DNA of 64,000 nucleotides, from contig NZ_JAUYGV010000006.1 of NCBI RefSeq assembly GCF_030690345.1, positions 1,272,012-1,336,011 on the forward strand, in the 5' to 3' direction. A program made the translations under genes and the position numbers. How positions within the stretch are numbered: position 1 is the first letter of the stretch; every line of letters begins with the position of its first letter. This document shows, one piece after another, positions 9,466-16,313 of this stretch. The stretch comes from Rheinheimera sp. GTDB lineage: Bacteria > Pseudomonadota > Gammaproteobacteria > Enterobacterales > Alteromonadaceae. The notes below the pieces were generated by a model. That model made no database searches and was not told where the DNA came from. It saw nothing but the letters and a program-made list of their open reading frames with translations.

Positions 9466-10470
9466 TCAGCTTTTTATCCGCAGTACCAGCGTATCGGCCA
9501 GTTTATCCTGAATGGCCTGACGGTTCGGGTCCCAGTAAATTTGCAAAAAGCCCAGTAAGCCGGTAGCAAAGCCGGCGCTGTAACCGCCCTGGCGGCCAAA
9601 TGCGGCCCATAGTGATAACGGCGTGTTATCCAGTTGCACCACGCGGATACCGCAAAGCTTTTTGCCGATGGTTTGGCCATTGTTCCAGGCAATAAACAGG
9701 GTGAAATAACCAATGGCCCAGCCAAAACCAATGCCTAAATCGGCCAGAATACCCTTTACCCATTTCAATATACTGTGATCTGATTGTTGTAAACGCTGCC
9801 ACCACGACGCTTTGGCAGGTTGGCTTTGCGCTACTTTTACTGCAGTGTCCGGCGTGGTTTGCAGTTGGGTCAGCACCTCGTTATAAATTGCAGTTTTGTC
9901 TGTGTCGGTAATGTCACTGGCTTCGAGCAGGCCTTCGAGCACGTCTTTTTGCTGAGCTTTTTTCAGTTGAGCCGCCTGTAACTGCGGCACAATCAGCATT
10001 AGCTGATTGCGGGCACAGGCGGTATCGCAGTTGTCCTGCGCCAGCTTTAACGCACTGCTGACAAAGATAGCACTGCCGGTAAATTGCTGTACCTGGTCTT
10101 TCGACGCCAGTGACGGCAGCCAATTATTAGTAATAAACAGCAGCAGTGCCGCACTTAGTAATAATGCCATCTGGCCGGTTTTTGCCGCCTGCCAGCGCGA
10201 CCAGGCAATATAGCCCAACATTGGTAACACGAATATCAGGCTGCCGGAGGTAAGTGCGGCAATAAAAAAGCCGTCAATAAGAATAGCCACAGCGCGGCGT
10301 GCCGGTTTAGCCAGCGGCTGGCCAATCAGCTCCGGTGCCACGGCAAACACATGCGGCGTTACTACAGCTCTTATCTGGTGCTCATCCAGCTGATGGCCGC
10401 TGCTATCAACGAAAGTATCAGGTGAAACCTCTTTAATACTGGCGTTATCGTCAGGTTGCGCTGTGCTCAT
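9466..10470 (-). CDS. RDD family membrane protein
   Basis: 334 aa. The N-terminal ~60 residues are soluble; membrane segments follow at about 65-125, then a long soluble stretch (about 130-225, glutamine- and lysine-rich, with two cysteines in NCDTACARNQ), and a C-terminal RDD-type segment with FIAWNNGQTIGKKLCGIRVV. RDD proteins are integral inner-membrane proteins; some members have been linked to sodium/proton exchange, but most are uncharacterised. The split RDD domain, interrupted by a periplasmic or cytoplasmic insert, is the notable feature. It is separated from the lipocalin gene by about 95 nt on the same strand. Confidence 0.8.
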   Translation of the reverse strand: MSTAQPDDNASIKEVSPDTFVDSSGHQLDEHQIRAVVTPHVFAVAPELIGQPLAKPARRAVAILIDGFFIAALTSGSLIFVLPMLGYIAWSRWQAAKTGQMALLLSAALLLFITNNWLPSLASKDQVQQFTGSAIFVSSALKLAQDNCDTACARNQLMLIVPQLQAAQLKKAQQKDVLEGLLEASDITDTDKTAIYNEVLTQLQTTPDTAVKVAQSQPAKASWWQRLQQSDHSILKWVKGILADLGIGFGWAIGYFTLFIAWNNGQTIGKKLCGIRVVQLDNTPLSLWAAFGRQGGYSAGFATGLLGFLQIYWDPNRQAIQDKLADTLVLRIKS

Positions 10471-10566
10471 GGGTTTTTCTCTAACCGGTTGAATGGCATT
10501 ACTTTAAACAGAGAGAAATGCTAAAGCAATGCACAATATCTGACCGGCGACAGAAGTGCTATACGC

Positions 10567-11094
10567 TCAGCTGCAGCTTTGTAACCAAATCCACTGCTTA
10601 GCGCCAATGCCAAGGTTGGCGGCAAAGTCCATATAGGCATCACACTGTGCTTTAGCCGGGGTTTTACTGCGTGCCAGTAACCAGGCGTAATCGGTTGATG
10701 GCCCTACCACCAAAACAATGCTGTAGTCAGCGCTGAGTTTGGCCACATTGTAACTGCCGTAGAAGGGGCCAAAAAACGATACTTTAAGTGCGCCGGTGTT
10801 GCTGTCGCCGACAAAGTAAGCCTTACCCTCTGCTTGTTGCCACTGGTTATCTTGCGCATTAAAACCACGGTTAATTACTGTTACGCCGCCATCATCGCGC
10901 AACGAGTAGTTAGCAGTTACTTCAGTTAAACCGCGCTCAAAGCGGTGATCTAACCTGGCAATTTCATGCCATTCGCCTAAATAGCGCTTAAGTTCAAACG
11001 GTGTTACCGGCGTAACGCCATCCGGCACCCCTGTGCAGCTTTGCAGGCTAAGGCAACTGCCGAGCAGCAGCGCAATACTAAGCAGAGTTTTCAT
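10567..11094 (-). CDS. blc: Lipocalin family lipoprotein (Blc-like)
   Basis: 175 aa with a lipoprotein signal peptide ending in the lipobox LQSC (Cys20), then the lipocalin signature LKRYLGEWHEIARLDHRFE with the invariant GxW, and the typical bacterial lipocalin blocks VTVINRGFN, EGKAYFVG, LKVSFFGPFYGSYNV and YAWLLARSKTP. Residues after Cys20 are TG, with no Asp at +2, so outer-membrane sorting is expected. Bacterial lipocalins bind lysophospholipids or fatty acids and are linked to membrane stress. AGGA lies 7 nt upstream of the ATG. Confidence 0.93.
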   Translation of the reverse strand: MKTLLSIALLLGSCLSLQSCTGVPDGVTPVTPFELKRYLGEWHEIARLDHRFERGLTEVTANYSLRDDGGVTVINRGFNAQDNQWQQAEGKAYFVGDSNTGALKVSFFGPFYGSYNVAKLSADYSIVLVVGPSTDYAWLLARSKTPAKAQCDAYMDFAANLGIGAKQWIWLQSCS

Positions 11095-11159
11095 AAAAAT
11101 CCTTTAATTTTAAACGTTAACTGCTGATACTACGTAAAGTACGCGGTATTGTATCTGTG

Positions 11160-11181
11160 CACCTGCTTATATAAGCAGGTG
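11160..11181. repeat. Perfect 22-bp palindrome upstream of the hydrolase gene
   Basis: Left half CACCTGCTTAT is followed directly by its exact reverse complement. It sits between the divergent lipocalin and hydrolase genes, 20-40 nt before the hydrolase start, and is followed by GTTTTG. It may be an operator for a dimeric regulator or a stem-loop in the 5' leader; its lack of a loop argues against a normal terminator. Confidence 0.6.
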
Positions 11182-11202
11182 TTTTGCCATTCAGGAGTCA
11201 GG

Positions 11203-11796
11203 ATGCATAAACACCTGGTTATCGTCAGTGATATTTTCGGCCGCTGCGCCGGGCTAAACCGGCTGGCGCAGGATTTGGCGGCGACGTCTGCTGTGCAGAT
11301 ACAGCTGATTGACCCTTATCAAGGCGCGGTGCAACACTTTGCCGATGAGCAACAGGCTTATGCCGCTTACAGCACGCAGTGCGGCCATGATATTTATACC
11401 GGGCAGGTTATGCAGGCACTGCAAACAGCACCGCAGCCGTTTGCGCTTGCTATCGGTTTTAGCGCCGGTGCCAGCGCACTGTGGCGTGCTCTGGCCGATA
11501 CCACAGTAACCCGGGTAAAACAGGCGGTATTGTTTTATCCGGGGCAAATACACCAGCAGTTGGCACTTGCGCCGGAAATACCGTTGGATATTATCTTTGG
11601 TCAGCATGAGCCGCATTTTGCTGTAGCAGATATCTGCGCGCAGTTGCAGCAAAAGCCGGGAGTAAGCGCCGTTACAACGCCGTATGCGCATGGCTTTATC
11701 AACCCGGCATCCAAAGCGTTTAGCGAGGCTGGTTATCAGCAGTATCTGGCTGTTTTAACCCGGTTGCTTGGTGGCCGCGCTGAGTTAACAACCTGA
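11203..11796 (+). CDS. Small alpha/beta hydrolase-fold protein
   Basis: 197 aa from the ATG at 11203, chosen over an upstream frame opening because AGGAG is 5 nt before it and MHKHLVIVSDIFG is a normal first beta strand. The segment FALAIGFSAGASALWRAL carries the nucleophile elbow GFSAG, and the C-terminal PYAHGFINP resembles the His region of dienelactone-hydrolase-like proteins. Acid residue is probably in IIFGQHEPHF or nearby, but uncertain. The enzyme lacks a signal peptide, so it is cytoplasmic. Substrate unknown. A small membrane protein gene follows after 16 nt. Confidence 0.75.
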   Translation: MHKHLVIVSDIFGRCAGLNRLAQDLAATSAVQIQLIDPYQGAVQHFADEQQAYAAYSTQCGHDIYTGQVMQALQTAPQPFALAIGFSAGASALWRALADTTVTRVKQAVLFYPGQIHQQLALAPEIPLDIIFGQHEPHFAVADICAQLQQKPGVSAVTTPYAHGFINPASKAFSEAGYQQYLAVLTRLLGGRAELTT

Positions 11797-11812
11797 GTAA
11801 ACACAATCAGGC

Positions 11813-12097
11813 ATGAGGAGAAAACCTATTAAACCGAAAGAAAAGAAAACGGCCGGCTTTTACTGGTTACTAACACTGTTTATTGCTGCTGCGTGGCTGG
11901 GCTGCGCAGTTATTTTTGTTGATCTTTGCCTCAGTTTTGGCGGGGGCAACAATAGTGGTTGTGTAAGCAGCTTTGATTATCCGGATGTTATTACCGGCAT
12001 TGCTATAGCCGGCGTGGTGCTGCTTATTCCTGCCTTTTGTGTTACAGGGCTGGTGGCATTAGTCACAACGTTTTTTGGCTACCGGCGCAAAGTATAG
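11813..12097 (+). CDS. Small membrane protein, two transmembrane segments
   Basis: 94 aa. The N-terminus is strongly basic (RRKPIKPKEKK), then a membrane segment at about 16-38 (FYWLLTLFIAAAWLGCAVIFVDL), a glycine- and asparagine-rich loop with one cysteine, and a second segment at about 60-85. I do not recognise a family. It follows the hydrolase gene closely on the same strand and may be co-transcribed. A weak SD-like AGG precedes the ATG. Confidence 0.6.
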   Translation: MRRKPIKPKEKKTAGFYWLLTLFIAAAWLGCAVIFVDLCLSFGGGNNSGCVSSFDYPDVITGIAIAGVVLLIPAFCVTGLVALVTTFFGYRRKV

Positions 12098-12160
12098 TGG
12101 CGGCCGGCATACAGAGGTGCACGGCAACAGTCAGCAAAACAAGCGGCATTTCTCAGCAAA

Positions 12161-12385
12161 TTATGCCGTTTCAGGCACCGCTTCCAGCAGCGCTATAATA
12201 GTGCCGTTGTTGCTTAGTTTAGCTAAATCAAGCAGGTAGCCTTTTTCCAGCGCTTGCATGCTTTGGTTGCCCAGTAACTGTTTTACCCGCGGTGTTTCGC
12301 CATTCACGATGGCGGTTTTCAGTGCCGCATAGTGCATAAAACTGCGTGACTCTTGTTCAGTTTGCTCTGTTTGTTCAGCTGTCAT
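12161..12385 (-). CDS. Hypothetical small acidic protein
   Basis: 74 aa from the ATG at 12385, which has GGAG 8 nt upstream; the in-frame GTG at 12394 lies inside that ribosome-binding region and is unlikely. The N-terminus is rich in Glu and Gln (TAEQTEQTEQES), and the rest is predicted helical (LKTAIVNGETPRVKQLLGN...LLDLAKLSNNGTIIALLE), reminiscent of a single ankyrin-like helical pair. No recognised domain. Good codon use and a strong RBS make it a likely real gene. Confidence 0.55.
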   Translation of the reverse strand: MTAEQTEQTEQESRSFMHYAALKTAIVNGETPRVKQLLGNQSMQALEKGYLLDLAKLSNNGTIIALLEAVPETA

Positions 12386-12465
12386 GATTTGCACTCCATT
12401 TGGCTTAAAGCCGCCCGTTTTAACGCTATTAAAACGGGCACTATTAACTATCTCAACGGCTCAGC

Positions 12466-12903
12466 TTAACTACCTTCAAACGAGGTAATATCTAAGGTGA
12501 CGTCGCAATTTAACAGTTTGGATATCGGGCAGGTTAGTTTGGCTTCTACCGCTGCTTTTTCAAAATCCGCACCACTCATGCCGGGCACTTTGGCAGCTAA
12601 CTTTATTTCAGACTTGGTGATAGCAAAGCCATCACCTTCTTTTACCAGGGTAATTTCTACCTTAGACGCTAAGCTGCCTTTGCTAAAGCCCAGCTTGGCC
12701 AGGCCAAACGACAGCGCCATAGTAAAACACGACGCATGTGCCGCCGCGATTTGCTCTTCCGGGTTGGTACCGGGCTGGTTGTCGAAGCGGGTATTAAAGC
12801 CGTACGGCTGGTCTTTTAACGCGCCCGATTGCGTAGAAACCTGTCCCTTGCCGTCCTTGCCAAGCCCTTCATATTTTGCCGTAGCCCAATTGATAATAGC
12901 CAT
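12466..12903 (-). CDS. osmC: OsmC/Ohr-family peroxiredoxin
   Basis: 145 aa from the ATG at 12903 (AGGAG 6 nt upstream; an extra five in-frame residues before it are discounted). The two redox cysteines are visible: Cys59 in AAAHASCFTMAL and Cys125 in KLTCPISKLL, the arrangement of the OsmC subfamily, which reduces organic hydroperoxides. The opening NWATAKYEGLGKDGKGQVST is characteristic. Cytoplasmic, monocistronic. A dedicated thiol-dependent recycling partner is not nearby. Confidence 0.93.
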   Translation of the reverse strand: MAIINWATAKYEGLGKDGKGQVSTQSGALKDQPYGFNTRFDNQPGTNPEEQIAAAHASCFTMALSFGLAKLGFSKGSLASKVEITLVKEGDGFAITKSEIKLAAKVPGMSGADFEKAAVEAKLTCPISKLLNCDVTLDITSFEGS

Positions 12904-13204
12904 ATGGTTCTCCTTCATTAATAACGGTTGGTGTCGATCTTGAGGATCTTGTCAGCGCTGTTAAGTACTGATGCCATGCCGGATGGCAACTTAACTGCAG
13001 CAAGAGCTGTTCCACACCGGCAAGAGCGCGCCGGCAGGGCGCCTTAACTGATTTAACCTTAGTCCGGCCCGGTAAGGTATTCACGGTAGGGGCTAAGAAT
13101 TGTAAAAATTGCAGGGTTTGGCATGCCGGGCAGTAAGTTACAACAACATAAATTGCTACAAGATAAAAATGCTTGATTTACATTCAGCCAGCGCCATAGA
13201 CTTG
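12904..13204. other. Intergenic region between osmC and the small-gene cluster
   Basis: About 300 nt without a supported gene; two short minus-strand frames here lack ribosome-binding sites and protein-like composition. The osmC promoter should lie in the left part. The right half becomes AT-rich, marking the transition into the attC-like cluster. Confidence 0.5.
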
Positions 13205-13277
13205 AGCTAATTTTGCAACTTGCGGGATCTAAACAACGCAACTCGCGGGTTTAGATCCTCTGAATAAGCTGTTATGT
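13205..13277. repeat. attC-like imperfect hairpin 1
   Basis: Outer arms AGCTAATT (13205-13212) and AATAAGCT (13263-13270) and inner perfect 10-bp arms GGATCTAAAC (13225-13234) and GTTTAGATCC (13249-13258) form a nested hairpin with an unpaired spacer. A near direct repeat GCAACTTGCGG / GCAACTCGCGG overlaps. It ends with GTTATGT (13271-13277), one mismatch from the integron R-prime core GTTRRRY. The following ORF starts 23 nt later, as in a gene cassette. Confidence 0.4.
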
Positions 13278-13299
13278 ACATGGAAGTAAGGAGTTATTT

Positions 13300-13548
13300 T
13301 TGAGTTCTGGAGCTGTATTTTTAGTAATTGCGATTATTACTGTTGTTTGTGAAGTAGCGTTTATATATTCAAAATACAATGAAGTTAACAAATCTCTAAA
13401 TGAGCAATGTAAAAACTTAACGGATAAAAAGGCTATAAGTGCGTTTAAGCGTAATCACTGGTTTAAGGCTTTTAGAATAACTTGCTTGATTTTATTTTTG
13501 CTATTGCTCCCGATTTTGTTAATCGTCTTTTATATATGGCTTCTATAA
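13300..13548 (+). CDS. Small two-TM membrane protein, TTG start
   Basis: 82 aa. A strong GGAG is 6 nt before a TTG codon at 13300, and no ATG is better placed. Membrane segment 1 is at about 3-24 (SGAVFLVIAIITVVCEVAFIYS) and segment 2 at about 58-82, separated by a lysine- and asparagine-rich hydrophilic region (KYNEVNKSLNEQCKNLTDKK). Base composition is clearly richer in A+T than the flanking core genes. It sits alone between two attC-like inverted repeats. No family recognised. Confidence 0.6.
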   Translation: MSSGAVFLVIAIITVVCEVAFIYSKYNEVNKSLNEQCKNLTDKKAISAFKRNHWFKAFRITCLILFLLLLPILLIVFYIWLL

Positions 13549-13567
13549 TATAAAAATTAAAAGTGCA

Positions 13568-13647
13568 CATAACAAACGCCGGTGTAAACGCGCCCGTTAG
13601 GCGCTCTGACGCGTAAAAATTTGCTCGCGTTTGAGGCGGGTTTTATG
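13568..13647. repeat. attC-like imperfect hairpin 2
   Basis: CATAACAAACGCC (13568-13580) pairs with GGCGGGTTTTATG (13635-13647) with three mismatches, and the inner arms AAACGCG (13586-13592) and CGCGTTT (13626-13632) pair perfectly, leaving an unpaired GGTGT on one side only. An apical stem GCGCC-CGTTA-GGCGC sits inside. Size (80 bp), the ATAACAAACGCC opening and the asymmetric unpaired bases are like attC sites of chromosomal integrons. It separates two single ORFs of the same direction. Confidence 0.5.
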
Positions 13648-13665
13648 TAGCAAGGGGTACGCTCA

Positions 13666-13962
13666 ATGAAATACCAAGTCATGCTACGTGGTGAAAATTT
13701 TGAATTGATGTGGGAAGGGGAAGTTAAAAACCTTGGCTTCTTCACGACAAGGTGGGTAAAAGCTGAGTCTATTGCAGATGCGGAGCTGAAGGCTGTCACC
13801 TTGATAAAGCAAGATGATTCTCTTAAAGCCATGATGGTAGAACAGTCTACTTTGACACCTATGATTTATCTGGAAGAGGTAGCAGTAGCAAAATGGTGGA
13901 AGCGATTGGGTGGTAAGGGTTATTCATTTTGGGAAATGCAACCGGATGCAGTTGCTACATAA
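13666..13962 (+). CDS. Hypothetical protein, integron-cassette-like
   Basis: 98 aa, soluble. It starts MKYQVMLRGENFELMWEGEV and contains the run GFFTTRWVKAESIADAELKAV, which resembles small proteins I associate with integron cassettes, though I cannot name a domain. AAGGGG lies about 9 nt before the ATG. It lies between an attC-like repeat and a second inverted-repeat region and is the middle of three same-strand, apparently unrelated small ORFs. Confidence 0.6.
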   Translation: MKYQVMLRGENFELMWEGEVKNLGFFTTRWVKAESIADAELKAVTLIKQDDSLKAMMVEQSTLTPMIYLEEVAVAKWWKRLGGKGYSFWEMQPDAVAT

Positions 13963-13981
13963 TAAACTTCGTCATTCGTGG

Positions 13982-14034
13982 CTTGTGACCCCAGCGAAGC
14001 TCACAAGTCAGCGCGTATGCGTGGGGGGATACGC
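13982..14034. repeat. Two short hairpins between small ORFs
   Basis: CTTGTGA (13982-13988) pairs with TCACAAG (14001-14007), and GCGTAT (14013-14018) pairs with ATACGC (14029-14034). They fill the gap between two small genes and are preceded by ACATAATAAAC. The arrangement is weaker as an attC candidate than the repeat at 13568. Confidence 0.4.
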
Positions 14035-14039
14035 ATAAA

Positions 14040-14558
14040 ATGAATACATTAAAAATGATCCTTAAAGTCATCGAAGGAATAGCAATAGCTTTGGCGCTGA
14101 TTCTTGGAATTCTTTGGTATCTAAACCCGAACGGCTCGTTCGAGGCGTTGTCCTTTATGTCGTTACTGGTGGGTGTAACCATTACAGATCATATTCGAAG
14201 GTACATTGACGAAAGGAACCAGAAACAAGCGTATGAAATGCTCCTGAAAGAATTGGCTCGTCTATTTGAAGAAAAAATTAGCAGGCGAATAGAAGACTTA
14301 GACGCTGAAACTAAAGACAGAATAAAAACTTATATTTCAGGTCTATTCCCCAAAACCATAAAAGAAGCAATCTTTTTGATGATGGAAGCTAATACTGAAT
14401 TGAACAATTCAAATTCTGACGACGAAAAACGCGGGCGGGAATATCCGGTAAAGTCACTCGCTGAAGCTTACGGTATTGAAAGCGGAGCTTATCAATTTGA
14501 TAACATGTCCATCTATGAAGCAAAGGGAAACCGTGCTAAATCTAAGAGAAACGCATAA
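14040..14558 (+). CDS. Membrane-anchored hypothetical protein with helical cytoplasmic region
   Basis: 172 aa. Two close membrane segments (about 11-28 GIAIALALILGILWYL and 36-50 ALSFMSLLVGVTITD) are followed by a charged, helical cytoplasmic part (IRRYIDERNQKQAYEMLLKELARLFEEKISRRIEDLDAETK) likely to be coiled coil. AT-rich compared with the surrounding core genome. A G-run stands about 10 nt before the ATG. No known domain; third member of the cassette-like group. Confidence 0.6.
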   Translation: MNTLKMILKVIEGIAIALALILGILWYLNPNGSFEALSFMSLLVGVTITDHIRRYIDERNQKQAYEMLLKELARLFEEKISRRIEDLDAETKDRIKTYISGLFPKTIKEAIFLMMEANTELNNSNSDDEKRGREYPVKSLAEAYGIESGAYQFDNMSIYEAKGNRAKSKRNA

Positions 14559-14567
14559 TAAAGGTAC

Positions 14568-14587
14568 AGGCCGGCTTTAACCGGCCT
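14568..14587. terminator. Hairpin between convergent genes
   Basis: AGGCCGG and CCGGCCT (14568-14574 and 14581-14587) with a 6-nt loop. It overlaps the stop codon of the minus-strand gene. There is no long T-run on either strand, so it may be a weak bidirectional terminator. Confidence 0.55.
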
Positions 14588-14919
14588 CACGCAACAAGGC
14601 TATAAATCGCTATAGCAATGGCAATAACGGAAATAATGCTGCTGCCCAGCACCAAGGTTTTATAGGTAGCAACCTGACGCTGTGCTGCTAATGTTGCCTC
14701 TTCGGCAGAGCTAATAACCTTTTGCAATTGCTCGGCAATAATATGCAATGACTGCGCATTTTTGGTTACCGCATCCTGTAACTCTGTAATTTGCTGCGCC
14801 ACCACCGGGTCTGATTTGGCAACCTCAGATTTAGAGGTAAAAGCCGGAATAGCGCTGGTGGCTATTGTTGTCAGATAGGGAGCAAGAGCTTTGATAAGTG
14901 GAATAAATTGTATTGCCAT
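14587..14919 (-). CDS. Small membrane-anchored helical protein
   Basis: 110 aa. Residues 1-25 are hydrophobic (FIPLIKALAPYLTTIATSAIP), 40-85 form an amphipathic coiled-coil-like stretch (VVAQQITELQDAVTKNAQSLHIIAEQLQKVI), and 88-108 are a membrane segment at the C-terminus (TLVLGSSIISVIAIAIAIYSL). GGAG precedes the ATG. The composition matches core genes. Function unknown; topology could fit a membrane-shaping or chemoreceptor-adaptor-like role but nothing proves it. Confidence 0.6.
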   Translation of the reverse strand: MAIQFIPLIKALAPYLTTIATSAIPAFTSKSEVAKSDPVVAQQITELQDAVTKNAQSLHIIAEQLQKVISSAEEATLAAQRQVATYKTLVLGSSIISVIAIAIAIYSLVA

Positions 14920-15073
14920 AAGTTCTCCGGTTAAACGTAAACGGCTAAGCCTGCAGCCTGGTTAAACGCTAAATTCTGCTCTGTAGCCAAAATAGCCGCA
15001 ATTGTTTGTTTCAGCAATCCTTTAACCTGTGCCGCTGTTGCCAGGCGCAACACAAAGCTGATAAGTGGCAGAT

Positions 15074-15094
15074 GCTGTGCCATCAAGGCACAGC
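15074..15094. repeat. Perfect 8-bp stem-loop
   Basis: GCTGTGCC (15074-15081), loop ATCAA, GGCACAGC (15087-15094), followed by TTGTAT. It lies 36 nt upstream of the next + strand gene, so it may be part of that gene's leader; not T-rich enough for a clear terminator. Confidence 0.45.
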
Positions 15095-15129
15095 TTGTAT
15101 GCAAAAATTACCTCAGGAATTACTACCCG

Positions 15130-15348
15130 ATGCGCGATACGTTAAGACAGAAAGTTATTGAGATATGCGATAAGAAAATGCTCGCCAAAGGCGACACCGT
15201 TGGCGTGTCGTTTTACGCCTTTTTTGCTAATAAAAATGACGACCCGGCGCTGCTGATGGAAGCGGCTACCTGGTGGATCCAAACCCACCGGCTGGATCAT
15301 TTTGAAAAAGCGCTGAAAATTAAGCAGATGGTGCAAGCAGGGCTTTAG
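15130..15348 (+). CDS. Small conserved protein resembling DUF6500
   Basis: 72 aa: MRDTLRQKVIEICDKKMLAK, then GDTVGVSFYAFFANKNDDPA and LLMEAATWWIQTHRLDHFEK. This pattern of a short helical protein with a WW pair and a HFEKA segment resembles the uncharacterised DUF6500 group as I remember it. No signal peptide or membrane segment. SD sequence is poor (AGGA about 14 nt upstream). Confidence 0.6.
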   Translation: MRDTLRQKVIEICDKKMLAKGDTVGVSFYAFFANKNDDPALLMEAATWWIQTHRLDHFEKALKIKQMVQAGL

Positions 15349-15446
15349 CCGCCGGCAATATAATAATATCAGGTCAGAATATTGTCTTTCTTCTACACTT
15401 GTTGCTCTGCCCGGTAATTACTGCGGTTTTGCATCTGGAGTCTTGC

Positions 15447-16310
15447 TTGAAAACTACACTAATCTGTTTGCTGTGGTTGTTTATGCTGATGCCATTGGCA
15501 ATGTTGCCTGCTAAGCCGCTTGCAGCTGAACCTACTGCAGAGTCAGTGGCTGCTGTAACAACAAAAGTGCCGCTGCGCATCCTGACTGAACCGGCCGGCC
15601 GCGGCCGGTTAACAGACAAGCATGGCAATCTTTACGGTATGTCTACGCAGCTGGTTAAGGCGATACAGCAGCAGGTAGGCGATAACACCACTATTGAGAT
15701 TTTTCCCTGGGCACGCGCTTATGCCATTGCGGTAAGCAGTGCCAATGTGGCGGTGTATGACACCATCAGAACCGCAGACAGAGAAAATAAATTCAAATGG
15801 GTGGGGCCTATTAAGATCTATGCGGTAAACCTGTACGCCAAACGCGACGTTGTCGCCGACAATGCCAGCCTGGCAGATCTACTGCAAAATCATGTTGTCT
15901 GTGAAACCCGCAATACCAGTATCGTTAACGAGCTGCTGTCACTGGGTTTTGTGATAGAGCAAAACCTGATCCTAAGCCGGCAGTCCGGCGATTGCTACAA
16001 TATGCTTAAACTCGGCCGCGCCGATTTAATCGCTATGCACGGCGACGTTACCGCCAAACGCATGGCTGAACTGCGCGACGCCGGGCTGGATTTACAGGCA
16101 GTTTACCCACTGCAAAACATTGAAATGTATCTGGCGTTTTCCAGGCAGGTTGATGATGCCGTAATACTTAACTGGCAGTGCGCGTTAAATAAACTGGTGC
16201 TGCAAGGCCAGTTCCGTCAGTTATATCAGGATGAATACCCGGAAGTGATGATCAGTGAAATTGAAGCCAGGGCAGAAAGGTCGCAGCAGCAACTGCTGTG
16301 CCCCTTGTAA
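15447..16310 (+). CDS. Periplasmic amino-acid-type substrate-binding protein (SBP_bac_3-like)
   Basis: About 287 aa from a TTG at 15447 with GGAG 6 nt upstream; this start gives a regular signal peptide (KTTLICLLWLFMLMPLAMLPAKPLAA). The mature part has LRILTEPAGRGRLTDKHGNLYGMSTQLV, then FPWARAYAIA and a C-terminal IEMYLAFSRQVDDAVILNW, the plan of the family-3 periplasmic binding proteins often found without an ABC transporter. No permease or ATPase gene is near. It converges with the histidine kinase gene, 3 nt apart, so a sensing role linked to that system is possible but only inferred from proximity. Confidence 0.8.
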   Translation: MKTTLICLLWLFMLMPLAMLPAKPLAAEPTAESVAAVTTKVPLRILTEPAGRGRLTDKHGNLYGMSTQLVKAIQQQVGDNTTIEIFPWARAYAIAVSSANVAVYDTIRTADRENKFKWVGPIKIYAVNLYAKRDVVADNASLADLLQNHVVCETRNTSIVNELLSLGFVIEQNLILSRQSGDCYNMLKLGRADLIAMHGDVTAKRMAELRDAGLDLQAVYPLQNIEMYLAFSRQVDDAVILNWQCALNKLVLQGQFRQLYQDEYPEVMISEIEARAERSQQQLLCPL

Positions 16311-16313
16311 TTC

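Noticed and set aside
13557..13832. 91-aa minus-strand frame over the attC-like repeat and the second cassette ORF
   Set aside because: It runs antisense to the + strand ORF with a good RBS and crosses an inverted repeat.
13205..14560. CRISPR-like array among the repeats of the small-gene cluster
   Set aside because: Repeats are only two, differ in sequence and enclose full ORFs; there are no regular spacers or cas genes anywhere in the window.
14560..15129. Prophage or IS remnant in the small-gene region
   Set aside because: No transposase, integrase or terminal inverted repeats with target duplication could be found.
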